This document shows positions 6,764-14,297 of a DNA stretch of 26,021 nucleotides, piece by piece. The notes beneath the pieces are model-generated. The model ran no database searches, was not told the DNA's origin, and was given only the letters and a program-made list of their open reading frames with translations. The position numbers and the translations under genes were made by a program. The stretch is taken from assembly GCA_947455385.1 (NCBI GenBank), contig CANGNR010000003.1:1-26021 (forward strand), read 5' to 3'. The stretch's first letter is position 1, and each line of letters opens with the position of its first letter. This DNA comes from Microbacteriaceae bacterium (GTDB taxonomy: Bacteria; Actinomycetota; Actinomycetes; Actinomycetales; Microbacteriaceae).

Positions 6764-8302
6764 ATGGGCAAGAAAGTCGCCGCGCTCGCGGTCATTGCCG
6801 CTTCCGTGTTGACCTTCGGTGTGGCTCAATCGGCTTCTGCCGCAAACCCCTGCATTCCCGCCCTGAAGATCACCAAGGGCAAAGTCGCCTTCAACTCGAG
6901 CATCGGCCCCGGCATCTATGCTCGCGCCTACACCTTTGCCGCCGGCGTCGCTAACCCAACCAACATTCCCACCAAATACTCTTATGTCACTGCGTCACTC
7001 AACACAGCCGAAATCGTTCCGACATTTACCAAGATCGGCGCCGTGGCCAACCAGCTCGACCTAGCCGCTCAGTCGGGTGCGTTTGCCCACATGAACGACG
7101 ACTACTTCTTTGGCGGAAGCAACGCACCCTGGGGTGCCTTGGTCGCAAACAGCATTCCCGAGTATGTTCCGCCACGCACCACCACGGTCTTTGCTATCTC
7201 AAAGAAGTCCGTCGCAGACTCAGTCGGCTACACGGCACTTGGCTCCGGTGGTTCTGTCACCTTCGGCCAGAACGCCGCCATCCCGCTGGTCGCCCTCAAC
7301 CTGCCCAAATACAAGTTGAACTCGGCCCAGGTCTTTACTGCCGACTACGCGCACAGTGCCATTCCACGAGGCAAGGCATCCATCGCCATCGATGCCAAGG
7401 GCAAGATTGTGGGCGTTGCCAAAACCGGCAGTACCCGCAAGCCCAAGACCGGTTTCGTGATCAGCGCCGTTGGCACGGCAGCTATAGCCCTGCAAACTGC
7501 GGTTGTCGGCCAGAAGGCCATCTACGTCAAGCCAGAGGCGCCGTATCAACGAGTGCCAAACGCAGACACGATCACAATGTCGGGCTCACTCAAGTGGGGC
7601 AACTCATCGAGCCTGCCGATCATCGCCGTCAACACCAACGAAGCGCCTAACGACCCGAACAACCCTTATGGCCAGGGTGCTTGGTTATTCGATGCGACTT
7701 GGAACGGATCTGTTCCGAACATGGCATTCATGGTCGTTATCGACACAAGAACCTCGACCGTGGTTGGCAAGTATTCGTCTGCAGATGGAATCGTTGTTCA
7801 GCCTGGCCAAGTTGTGGTTGCCTTCGCCGGCGCGGCCGCGGTAAAGGCTGGAGTTGACCCGGCAACTCTGCGGGTGGGCACCGCCGTCGTGCTGAACCGC
7901 AGCTACGCAACCGATAGCAAACTTCCGGCACTCATGGCGGTGGGTCGCGGCCCTCAAATTCTTCAGAACAAAAAGGTCGTCATCACCTGCAACGGCAATG
8001 AAGAGCAGATTCGTCCGCGTTCTGTGATCGCCTGGAACACCAAGGGTCAGATCTGGTTGATCACGGCAACGTCGGGCATCAACATGATCGACAACGGATT
8101 CCGCGTTGGTGGAGCAACGGCTCACCAGATGGCCGAGATTGCTCAGCAACTGGGAGCCACAGAGGCTGTTCGCGTCGATGGCGGCGGATCAACCACCATG
8201 ATCGTCAAGACTAAGGGCGTATTGCAGCGACTCGATTTGCCAAATGAAGCCTGGTACCGTCCCATTCCGGTTGGCATCGCCATGGTTGCTAAAAAGAAGT
8301 AG
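6764..8302 (+). CDS. Secreted protein with phosphodiester glycosidase (NAGPA/DUF2233) domain
   Basis: 512 residues from the ATG at 6764, chosen for GGAG six bases upstream; a leaderless start at 6752 would add only MEFK. Residues 1-26 are a signal peptide (KK, a hydrophobic core, then SASA before ANPC), so the protein is exported. The C-terminal ~330 residues fit the NAGPA fold: a MNDDYFF stretch at the usual NGGYF position, long beta-rich inserts, then a GINMIDNG...LGATEAVRV segment ending in the hallmark DGGGSTTMI. The family removes sugar phosphodiester caps or acts on phosphodiester-linked cell-wall and exopolysaccharides; the bacterial substrate is unknown. The last 14 bases overlap the 3' end of the convergent EamA gene. 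Confidence 0.82.
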   Translation: MGKKVAALAVIAASVLTFGVAQSASAANPCIPALKITKGKVAFNSSIGPGIYARAYTFAAGVANPTNIPTKYSYVTASLNTAEIVPTFTKIGAVANQLDLAAQSGAFAHMNDDYFFGGSNAPWGALVANSIPEYVPPRTTTVFAISKKSVADSVGYTALGSGGSVTFGQNAAIPLVALNLPKYKLNSAQVFTADYAHSAIPRGKASIAIDAKGKIVGVAKTGSTRKPKTGFVISAVGTAAIALQTAVVGQKAIYVKPEAPYQRVPNADTITMSGSLKWGNSSSLPIIAVNTNEAPNDPNNPYGQGAWLFDATWNGSVPNMAFMVVIDTRTSTVVGKYSSADGIVVQPGQVVVAFAGAAAVKAGVDPATLRVGTAVVLNRSYATDSKLPALMAVGRGPQILQNKKVVITCNGNEEQIRPRSVIAWNTKGQIWLITATSGINMIDNGFRVGGATAHQMAEIAQQLGATEAVRVDGGGSTTMIVKTKGVLQRLDLPNEAWYRPIPVGIAMVAKKK

Positions 8303-9215
8303 TTCGCCTCGACAGCTGAGCGGCGATGATTCCGCCAACTACAAGGATGCCGCCCAGCCACTGCGCGCTAGAAACCGGCTGCGCCAGCCAGAGCCACCCG
8401 AACAGAAACGCAAAGATCGTCTCGGCGGTTGATGCCACACCCACCGCTGTTGCCGTCAGAGAACGCAGCGCCAGATAAGAGAAAAGCATCGGCGCGAATG
8501 AGCCAGCCAGGGCTACCCAGGCGAGCAGAAGCCAGGCCGGCGCGTGCTGGTGGCCTAAGTTGCCACCCAGCGAAATCGCATCAACGGGGTTGGCGCTCGA
8601 GGAGATAGCGCCTGGGTTGACGAGCATCCAAAACAGAGTCGAAATCAACATCGAATAGAACAGCAGCGACATTGAATCTCGCTTGCGTTGAATGCGCTCG
8701 GCCGAGATGAAATAGAGCGTCAGGGTCGCCGATGCCAGCATCGCGAAGCCAACGCCGACGCGATTAAGCGGCTCGGTGCTTAGCCCCGAGATAGTGGTTA
8801 GGCCTGCCAGAACGGCAACAACACCGACCCATAGCACCGGCGAGTGTCTCTCTTTGAAAAAGACCAGCGTTGCTATCGGCACAAACAGCACAGCCGTGTA
8901 TTCAAAAAGCAGGGCCGTGCCGACTGGAAGTAGAGACACCGCGTTCGTGTAAGCCCACTGCATGACGGCAACGCCGACTATTCCAAAAAGAAATAGCTGC
9001 GGAAGTTCTCCTCTACTAATCCGAAACGCAGCACGGTTCGTGGTCAAAAGCACCAGGCCTGCGCAAATCATGTTGGCCAGCGATCTGAAGATTACGATCT
9101 GCGACGCCGAATATCCCGACTCTGCGAGAACTCTTGTGGATGACGCGTTGAGCCCAAAAAGCGCGGCACCGGCTAGAGCGTAGCCAAGCCCGACAGTAGG
9201 GTTCCGTCTGTTCAC
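8289..9215 (-). CDS. EamA/DMT-family transporter
   Basis: 308 residues from GTG at 9215, with about ten hydrophobic helices forming two tandem five-helix EamA repeats: the first begins GLGYALAGAALFGLNASSTRVLA and the second around GVGFAMLASATLTLYFISAE. FEYTAVLFVPIATLVFFKER and STAETIFAFLFGWLWLAQPVS are the matching end-of-repeat blocks typical of this family. Members usually export amino acids or small metabolites across the plasma membrane; the substrate here is unknown. A TAGGCT -10 six bases before the GTG indicates a leaderless mRNA. The gene is divergent from msrA, with 37 bp between the start codons, and convergent with the upstream glycosidase gene. Confidence 0.88.
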   Translation of the reverse strand: MNRRNPTVGLGYALAGAALFGLNASSTRVLAESGYSASQIVIFRSLANMICAGLVLLTTNRAAFRISRGELPQLFLFGIVGVAVMQWAYTNAVSLLPVGTALLFEYTAVLFVPIATLVFFKERHSPVLWVGVVAVLAGLTTISGLSTEPLNRVGVGFAMLASATLTLYFISAERIQRKRDSMSLLFYSMLISTLFWMLVNPGAISSSANPVDAISLGGNLGHQHAPAWLLLAWVALAGSFAPMLFSYLALRSLTATAVGVASTAETIFAFLFGWLWLAQPVSSAQWLGGILVVGGIIAAQLSRRTTSF

Positions 9216-9221
9216 AAGCCG

Positions 9222-9227
9222 AGCCTA
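9222..9227 (-). promoter_or_regulatory. -10 box TAGGCT for the EamA gene
   Basis: The minus-strand TAGGCT is followed by 6 nt (CGGCTT) and the GTG start. There is no Shine-Dalgarno, so leaderless initiation is likely. Confidence 0.6.
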
Positions 9228-9240
9228 GCCGAGTCTGGCT

Positions 9241-9246
9241 TAGGCT
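9241..9246 (+). promoter_or_regulatory. -10 box TAGGCT for msrA
   Basis: The same hexamer as for the divergent EamA gene, again exactly 6 nt (TGAGGC) before the start codon, the ATG at 9253. The two boxes lie 13 bp apart in opposite orientation. Confidence 0.6.
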
Positions 9247-9252
9247 TGAGGC

Positions 9253-9774
9253 ATGACTAGTTTTGTTCTCGCCGGTGGTTGCTTCTGGTGTCTGGACTCT
9301 GCATACATGCAGTTCGAGGGCGTGACCGACGTCGTTGTCGGGTACATGGGTGGCGCACTTGATAATCCCAGTTATGAACGCGTGTGCGACGGAAACACAG
9401 GTCACGCCGAGGTCGCCGAGGTGATCTTCGACGAGGCCAAGATTCCGGCCGAAGTTATTCTCGACATCTTTTTCACGGTTCACGACCCGCGGCAGCTCAA
9501 CCGACAGGGCAATGACATTGGCACCCAGTACAGGTCGGCGATGTTTTATGCCGATGACACGCAGAAGGCACTGTTTGAGGCCGCGATCGAGCGTGCCAAA
9601 GAACACTGGGATGGGCAGATCGTGACTCAGGTTGTGCAGGCCGAGACCTTCTGGGTGGGCGAGGAGTACCACCAGGACTTCTTTGCCAAGAATCCCAACC
9701 AGGGCTACTGCAACGCCGTGGTTGCGCCAAAGATGGCCAAAGCTAGGGCCGGTTTCGCTAGCTACCTGGGCTAA
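9253..9774 (+). CDS. msrA: Peptide-methionine (S)-S-oxide reductase MsrA
   Basis: 173 residues, a full-length MsrA that reduces the S-epimer of methionine sulfoxide in oxidised proteins. The active-site motif GGCFWCLDS puts the sulfenic-acid Cys at residue 10; a second Cys is at 13 and the likely resolving Cys at 153 in NQGYC. GHAEVAEVIFD, HDPRQLNRQGNDIGTQYRS and AETFWVGEEYHQDFF are the other family blocks. The acidic residue after FWCL is Asp15 where most MsrAs have Glu; this is conservative and probably tolerated. The start is supported by leaderless spacing to a -10 box. Confidence 0.95.
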   Translation: MTSFVLAGGCFWCLDSAYMQFEGVTDVVVGYMGGALDNPSYERVCDGNTGHAEVAEVIFDEAKIPAEVILDIFFTVHDPRQLNRQGNDIGTQYRSAMFYADDTQKALFEAAIERAKEHWDGQIVTQVVQAETFWVGEEYHQDFFAKNPNQGYCNAVVAPKMAKARAGFASYLG

Positions 9775-9822
9775 AAACAACCCTGTGTAAAAGTTCTGCG
9801 CCGTTTTTGCGGCTGGGCCAGA

Positions 9823-9870
9823 CTCTCTGAATCGACGAATCGATGAACGGCATCGATCGATAGAGAGAGG
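9823..9870 (+). promoter_or_regulatory. Imperfect hairpin covering the ssb Shine-Dalgarno
   Basis: CTCTCT (9823-9828) pairs with AGAGAG (9864-9869), ATCG (9831-9834) with CGAT (9858-9861), and ATCGAT (9839-9844) with ATCGAT (9852-9857), around the loop GAACGGC. There is a 4-nt bulge on the left arm and a 2x2 mismatch. The right arm contains GAGAGG, the ribosome site 6 nt before the ssb ATG at 9877, so folding would hide it. Confidence 0.4.
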
Positions 9871-9876
9871 CATTAA

Positions 9877-10341
9877 ATGTCAGACACTTACACGGTCTCA
9901 GGGCTGGTCGCCACGACTCCGAGGCACCTCGTCACGCAAGACGGCCTGCCGATCACCTCGTTTAGGCTCGCGTCTTCTGTTCGCAAGTTCGACCGCTCGC
10001 AAAACAAGTGGATCGACGGCGAGACCAACTGGTTCACCATCACTTCCTTTCGCCAGATGGCTGTAAACGCGGCCTCTTCGATCAACAAGGGTGAGCGCAT
10101 CTTTGTCAACGGCAAGCTGCGCATTCGCGACTGGGATAACGGCGAGCGTTCGGGCACTTCTGTCGAAATCGAAGCGGATGCGCTCGGCCACGACCTCACC
10201 TGGGGAACCGCAAGCTTTACCAGAACGGTTCTGGTGCGCGAGGTCGCAGACGAAGATGTTGACCCGACAGACGAAAATTCGACTGACCAAGAAGATGCCG
10301 ATGTCGAGGAGGTTGAGGTTTCTGGCTCGGGTAGCCGGTAA
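9877..10341 (+). CDS. ssb: Single-stranded DNA-binding protein, OB-fold, SSB-like paralogue
   Basis: 154 residues with GAGAGG before the ATG. The first ~110 residues form an SSB-type OB fold: SGLVATTPRH, TSFRLASSVRKFD, WFTITSFRQMAVNAASSINKGERIFVNGKLRIRDW and the closing SVEIEADALGHDLTWGTASF. The tail is acidic (DEDVDPTDENS...EDADVEEVE) but ends SGSGSR, without the acidic-Phe tip (DDDIPF type) by which replicative SSBs bind partner proteins. In actinobacteria the main ssb usually sits with rpsF/rpsR, and an SSB-like gene beside ettA is also seen in mycobacteria, so this is probably the accessory paralogue. Confidence 0.85.
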   Translation: MSDTYTVSGLVATTPRHLVTQDGLPITSFRLASSVRKFDRSQNKWIDGETNWFTITSFRQMAVNAASSINKGERIFVNGKLRIRDWDNGERSGTSVEIEADALGHDLTWGTASFTRTVLVREVADEDVDPTDENSTDQEDADVEEVEVSGSGSR

Positions 10342-10346
10342 AAGCG

Positions 10347-10380
10347 GCCTAGACCTCGCACCCCTCGCGCTGGTCTAGGC
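10347..10380 (+). terminator. 9-bp hairpin after ssb, possible terminator without U-tract
   Basis: GCCTAGACC (10347-10355) pairs perfectly with GGTCTAGGC (10372-10380) just after the ssb stop. No T run follows, so it may not terminate by itself. Its right arm also contains TAGGCT (10376-10381), a TANNNT -10 box just before the nested inverted repeat. Confidence 0.4.
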
Positions 10381-10383
10381 TTC

Positions 10384-10473
10384 GGCGCCCCTGAAAATCT
10401 TGCATTTGAGGCTCAAGGCTGAGTCATTTTGGTCGGATATACTTATCCGAAGCAAGCATTCTTCAGGGGCGCC
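10384..10473 (+). other. Nested inverted-repeat region, candidate structured RNA or ettA leader
   Basis: A perfect 12-bp arm pair, GGCGCCCCTGAA (10384-10395) and TTCAGGGGCGCC (10462-10473), encloses three further complementary pairs: CTTGC/GCAAG (10399-10403, 10452-10456), CTCA/TGAG (10412-10415, 10420-10423) and TCGGATA/TATCCGA (10433-10439, 10444-10450). Together they could fold as a closed stem with two internal hairpins. The inner palindrome also holds TATACT (10438-10443), a good -10 box for ettA, so it could be an operator instead. No known RNA family is recognised. Confidence 0.45.
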
Positions 10474-10511
10474 TTCTCGCGCTCGGTTTCGAACGAAAAG
10501 GCATCATTTTC

Positions 10512-12194
10512 ATGGCTGAGTTCATTTATCAAATGATTAAGGCGCGCAAGGCGCACGGCGACAAGGTAATTCTCGACGACGTGACTTTGGCCTTTTATCC
10601 AGGCGCAAAAATCGGCGTGGTTGGCCCAAACGGCGCCGGTAAGTCGACCGTTCTAAAGATCATGGCCGGCCTCGAGAGTGCGAGCAACGGCGAGGCGCGA
10701 CTCAGCCCAGGCTTCACGGTTGGCATGCTGATGCAGGAGCCGCCGCTCGACGAGACCAAGACCGTTCTTGGCAACGTCGAAGAGGCAGTCGCGAGCACCA
10801 AGGCAAAGCTCGATCGCTTTAACCAGATCTCTGAACAGATGGCTAGCCCAGACGCAGACTTTGACACCCTTCTCGCCGAGATGGGCCAACTGCAAGAAGA
10901 GATCGACCACCTAGACGCCTGGGACCTCGACTCGCAGCTCGAACAGGCTATGGACGCTCTGCGCTGCCCACCGAGCGATACTCCGGTTACCCACCTGTCG
11001 GGTGGTGAGCGCCGCCGAGTCGCGCTCTGCAAGTTGCTGCTAGAGAAGCCCGACCTTTTGCTGCTCGACGAGCCAACAAACCACCTTGATGCCGAGTCGG
11101 TGCTCTGGCTTGAGCAGCATCTGGCAAAGTATCCGGGTGCCGTGCTCGCAGTGACCCACGATAGGTACTTCCTAGACAACGTCGCCGAGTGGATTCTCGA
11201 GCTCGACCGCGGCCGCGCCTATCCTTACGAAGGCAACTATTCGACCTACCTCGAGAAGAAGCGCGAGCGCCTTGAGGTTCAGGGCAAGAAAGACGCCAAG
11301 CTGGCCAAGCGTCTGAGCGACGAGCTCGAGTGGGTTCGTTCGACTCCAAAGGCACGCCAAACCAAGTCGAAGGCTCGTCTCGCGAAATACGAAGAGATGG
11401 CGACCGAGGCGGAGCGCACCAGAAAACTCGACTTCGAAGAGATCCAGATTCCCGCCGGCCCGCGTCTTGGCAACATCGTTCTCGAGGCGCAGAACCTGCA
11501 AAAGGGCTTCGACGGCCGATCGCTAATAAATGGCCTCACCTTTTCGCTGCCTCGCAACGGAATCGTTGGCGTAATTGGTCCGAACGGTGTCGGAAAATCC
11601 ACCCTGTTCAAGACCATCGTCGGCATGGAGCCACTCGATGGCGGAAACCTGAAGATCGGTGAGACCGTCAAGGTCTCGTATGTTGACCAGGGCCGCGGCG
11701 GCATCGACCCAAACAAGACTCTGTGGGAGGTCGTCTCTGACGGCCTCGACTACATTCAGGTTGGCCAGACCGAGATGCCATCGCGTGCATACGTGGCAGC
11801 CTTCGGATTCAAGGGTCCAGACCAGCAAAAGCCTGCCGGCGTGCTCTCGGGTGGTGAGCGCAACCGCCTCAACCTTGCGCTAACCCTCAAGCAGGGCGGA
11901 AACCTGTTGCTGCTCGACGAACCAACAAACGACCTCGACGTTGAGACTCTGTCTAGCCTCGAGAATGCACTTCTCGAGTTTCCGGGTTGCGCCGTGGTCA
12001 TCACACACGATCGTTGGTTCCTAGACCGCGTGGCATCACACATCCTCGCCTACGAGGGCACCGACGATAACCCCGACCAGTGGTACTGGTTCGAAGGAAA
12101 CTTCGAGGCATACGAAGAGAACAAGATCTCGCGCCTGGGTGCAGAGGCCGCCAAGCCTCATCGCTCGACCTACCGTCGCCTAACCAGAGACTAA
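10512..12194 (+). CDS. ettA: Energy-dependent translational throttle protein EttA (ABC-F ATPase)
   Basis: 560 residues with two ABC ATPase domains and no membrane helices. The first Walker A is GPNGAGKS at 38-45, with signature LSGGERRRVAL and LLLLDEPTNHLD; the second has GPNGVGKS, LSGGERNRLNL and LLLLDEPTNDLD. The N-terminus MAEFIYQMIKARKAHGDK, the GAKIG entry to domain 1, the long acidic arm insert (DETKTVLGNVEEAV... to ALRC) and the ~560 length fit EttA rather than other ABC-F types. EttA binds the ribosomal E site and gates the first elongation steps according to ATP/ADP. The ATG has AAGG about 10 nt upstream. The stop overlaps the tesB stop by four bases. Confidence 0.93.
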   Translation: MAEFIYQMIKARKAHGDKVILDDVTLAFYPGAKIGVVGPNGAGKSTVLKIMAGLESASNGEARLSPGFTVGMLMQEPPLDETKTVLGNVEEAVASTKAKLDRFNQISEQMASPDADFDTLLAEMGQLQEEIDHLDAWDLDSQLEQAMDALRCPPSDTPVTHLSGGERRRVALCKLLLEKPDLLLLDEPTNHLDAESVLWLEQHLAKYPGAVLAVTHDRYFLDNVAEWILELDRGRAYPYEGNYSTYLEKKRERLEVQGKKDAKLAKRLSDELEWVRSTPKARQTKSKARLAKYEEMATEAERTRKLDFEEIQIPAGPRLGNIVLEAQNLQKGFDGRSLINGLTFSLPRNGIVGVIGPNGVGKSTLFKTIVGMEPLDGGNLKIGETVKVSYVDQGRGGIDPNKTLWEVVSDGLDYIQVGQTEMPSRAYVAAFGFKGPDQQKPAGVLSGGERNRLNLALTLKQGGNLLLLDEPTNDLDVETLSSLENALLEFPGCAVVITHDRWFLDRVASHILAYEGTDDNPDQWYWFEGNFEAYEENKISRLGAEAAKPHRSTYRRLTRD

Positions 12195-13102
12195 GAGAGT
12201 TCGGGAACCCGAACCATTCCCTCTTGAGCAACGGTGGCGAGCAAAGCGCCATCCCTGCTAAAGATTCGACCCAGTGAGAGTCCTCGACCGCCCTGTGCGC
12301 TCGGGGACTCTTGCACGTAGAGCATCCATTCGTCGACCTTGGCCTGGCGGTGAAACCACATGGCGTGATCTAGGCTCGCCGACTTTAACCCCGGATGCGT
12401 CCAGGCGATGCCGTGTGCTCGAAAAATCGGCTCGAGAATCGAGTAGTCGCTCGCGTAGGCCAGAGCCGCGGTGTGCAGGGCCGTGTCGGCGGGTAGTTCA
12501 CCTAGGGCTTTGAGCCAAACCGCCTGGTGTGGAACCCGCTCGCCCTCGACCGAGAAGTAGATCGGCGATGGCACGTGCCGCATGTCGAATGGGCGGGCCT
12601 TGGCCCAATACTGGGCGACCGGATGAGGGTTCTCGCCCATGAACTCTGCGGCGCTTGGTAGCTCTTCTGGGGGAGTGATTCCGGCCGGCAGGGCATCCTG
12701 GTGATCGATGCCGGGGTCGCTGTCTTGAAACGATGCGATCATCGAAAAGATCGCAAGACCCTTTTGAAAGGCCTGCACCCGCCTGGTCGAAAAAGACCTG
12801 CCATCGCGCAGGCGGTCGACCGAAAAGGTGACGGGTAGCTGAATGTCGCCGGCGCGCAAGAAGTATCCGTGCAGCGAGTGAACTGGCCGGTCTGCATCGA
12901 CGGTGCGGGTTGCGGCAACCAGGCACTGCGCAAGAACCTGCCCGCCAAAGACACGTCCGTGGGGCATCCACTGACTCTGCCCGATGAACTGGTCTTCCGT
13001 GGAATCCCTGAACTCGGGGGAGTCAGGCGCAAGAGGCGCAAGGTCAAGTGAAGTCAGCAGCTCGGCTAGCGGATCTTTGGGAATCGGTATTTCAACCATC
13101 AC
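12191..13102 (-). CDS. tesB: Acyl-CoA thioesterase II
   Basis: 303 residues, a double-hotdog TesB enzyme hydrolysing acyl-CoA to fatty acid and CoA. Family blocks: GRVFGGQVLAQCLVAA, VHSLHGYFLRAGD, FSTRRVQAFQKG in the first hotdog; ASDYSIL, SASLDHAMWFHR and AQEGMVR in the second. By comparison with E. coli TesB the catalytic trio would be Asp219, Ser243 (Thr in E. coli) and Gln293. The start is GTG at 13102 or the next codon, ATG at 13099; they lie 5 and 8 nt after a TAGTTT -10 box, so a leaderless mRNA is likely and the choice is open. It is divergent from the 13160 gene. Confidence 0.92.
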   Translation of the reverse strand: MMVEIPIPKDPLAELLTSLDLAPLAPDSPEFRDSTEDQFIGQSQWMPHGRVFGGQVLAQCLVAATRTVDADRPVHSLHGYFLRAGDIQLPVTFSVDRLRDGRSFSTRRVQAFQKGLAIFSMIASFQDSDPGIDHQDALPAGITPPEELPSAAEFMGENPHPVAQYWAKARPFDMRHVPSPIYFSVEGERVPHQAVWLKALGELPADTALHTAALAYASDYSILEPIFRAHGIAWTHPGLKSASLDHAMWFHRQAKVDEWMLYVQESPSAQGGRGLSLGRIFSRDGALLATVAQEGMVRVPELS

Positions 13103-13107
13103 TGCCC

Positions 13108-13113
13108 AAACTA
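13108..13113 (-). promoter_or_regulatory. -10 box TAGTTT for tesB
   Basis: The minus-strand TAGTTT lies 5 nt before GTG 13102 and 8 nt before ATG 13099, with no Shine-Dalgarno between. The divergent gene at 13160 uses the identical hexamer. Confidence 0.5.
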
Positions 13114-13145
13114 CGCCATCTAGTCGCGTGTTTGACGAAGGCAGG

Positions 13146-13151
13146 TAGTTT
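13146..13151 (+). promoter_or_regulatory. -10 box TAGTTT for the 13160 gene
   Basis: TAGTTT ends 8 nt before the ATG at 13160. The sequence between is AGACGGGT, with only a weak ribosome site, so leaderless initiation is plausible. A TTGACG at 13132 is too close to be its -35 box. Confidence 0.45.
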
Positions 13152-13159
13152 AGACGGGT

Positions 13160-13837
13160 ATGAAAAACGAGTTCAGTCTGCTAGACCAAGAGTCCGCGAT
13201 CGACCTTCAGTCATTTTTGACGAGGGCTAAGAAGCTTGACCCAGATGGGCTCGTTCGCCTGCGCGCTTTTGGCAATGTGCTCGCTTGCTATGTGGCACCA
13301 ATCTTCTCGGGCAGCATCATCGAGGGTGGGCCAACCATTCTCGGGCTCCGGACAATGCAGATTGACGGCGACGCCGAACTCGATGCGCTGGTTCCAATTG
13401 CGGCTGTCTTGGACCGGCTGGCGAACATCGCCGACAACGCCCGCTGGCGCTCGCGCGACGCAAAAGTTGTCTTGCCCGACTCGGTGCGTTCGGCCTGGGC
13501 CGGTATATCTCCGCCCCGTGCTGGTTGGGAGCAGGTTGGTTCGGTGAACGAGACCTTGCTCACCCAGATTGCCAAAGATGGCATCCAGGAGGTTGCTGAC
13601 TCGCTGCCGACCTCGGTTGGCGGGCCGATTGCCGCACGCATCAGAGGCGAAATCTGGGGCAGGGCCATGACCTACGACAGCAGCGTGCCCATGGGGGCCG
13701 CATTCGTTGCAGCCGGCTTGGGCTTTCTGACCGAGAACGAAGAGGTCGGCATTTTTGAGACTCAGAGCTGGATTCGGCTGTCGAGCGAACACGGCCACGT
13801 GGTGGCGCGAGCAGCCACCACGGCGCAAAACCTCTAG
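13160..13837 (+). CDS. Conserved-looking protein of unknown function
   Basis: 225 residues, soluble, with no signal peptide or helix long enough to span a membrane. I do not recognise a family. Visible features: an N-terminal part LDQESAIDLQSFLTRAKKLDPDGLVRLRAFG that looks helical, a variable middle with TMQIDGDAELDALVPI and RSAWAGISPPRAGWE, and a C-terminal Gly/Ala-rich segment PMGAAFVAAGLGFL followed by ETQSWIRLSSEHGHVVAR. Base use matches its neighbours. It is divergent from tesB with matching -10 boxes, and its stop lies one base from the glbO stop. The start is set by the -10 spacing. Confidence 0.75.
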   Translation: MKNEFSLLDQESAIDLQSFLTRAKKLDPDGLVRLRAFGNVLACYVAPIFSGSIIEGGPTILGLRTMQIDGDAELDALVPIAAVLDRLANIADNARWRSRDAKVVLPDSVRSAWAGISPPRAGWEQVGSVNETLLTQIAKDGIQEVADSLPTSVGGPIAARIRGEIWGRAMTYDSSVPMGAAFVAAGLGFLTENEEVGIFETQSWIRLSSEHGHVVARAATTAQNL

Positions 13838-13838
13838 G

Positions 13839-14288
13839 TCAGTCTTCGAAGGTGTTGAGCATCGCCGTGGCGGCTCGGTCTAGGTAGCCCCAGAGTTCGG
13901 CCTCTTTGAGCGGCGGCAATTGCAGCGAGTCAACGGCCGCGCGCATGTGCAACAGCCAACGTTCGCGTGCCAGCGGGTTGATGTGAAAAGGCGCGTGCCG
14001 CAGCTTCAAACGCGGATGACCGCGCTGCTCCTGGTAGGTGGTAGGGCCACCCCAGTACTGTTCGAGAAACATCCTGAGTCGGGCGGCCGCCGGACCTAGG
14101 TCGTCTTCGGGGTACATAGGCCGCAGGATGCCATCTTCAGCGACGCCCTCATAAAACTTGTCGACCAACCTCTTGAACGTGGCAGAACCGCCAACCTGCT
14201 CAAAGAAGTTGCCACCAACTGGTTCGCGATCGATGCCCCTGAGCTTGATGGTCTCAGATGGCGCCGCTGGTTCGGTTTCTTCGGTCAA
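13839..14288 (-). CDS. glbO: Truncated haemoglobin, group II (trHbO-like)
   Basis: 149 residues from TTG at 14288. From FFEQVGGSATFKRLVDKFY onward it aligns by eye with mycobacterial trHbO: YPEDDLGPAAARLRMFLEQYWGGP, then QRGHPRLKLRHAPF with proximal haem ligand His98, and Trp111 at the position of the trHbO distal Trp. Such proteins bind O2 and may help respiration or detoxify NO/peroxide. About 25 residues precede the globin fold, more than in trHbO of M. tuberculosis. TTG is the only plausible early start without entering the fold, but a shorter form from a GTG near residue 24 cannot be excluded. The gene follows mscS by 9 bp with no promoter box, so it is the last gene of the pepN-mscS-glbO operon. 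Confidence 0.9.
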   Translation of the reverse strand: MTEETEPAAPSETIKLRGIDREPVGGNFFEQVGGSATFKRLVDKFYEGVAEDGILRPMYPEDDLGPAAARLRMFLEQYWGGPTTYQEQRGHPRLKLRHAPFHINPLARERWLLHMRAAVDSLQLPPLKEAELWGYLDRAATAMLNTFED

Positions 14289-14297
14289 TTCGCTCGT

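Noticed and set aside
9804..9821. GCCG-TTTTTG-CGGC after msrA as a terminator
   Set aside because: A four-base stem with the T run inside the loop; not convincing.
10384..10473. The ssb-ettA inverted repeat as SRP 4.5S RNA
   Set aside because: The conserved GGAA tetraloop and the AGCAG/CAGG core of SRP RNA are absent on both strands.
10400..10520. Possible leader peptide from TTG 10400 upstream of ettA
   Set aside because: The frame is open, but there is no ribosome site at the TTG and it overlaps several RNA stems; an open frame of this length is not unusual at this GC content.
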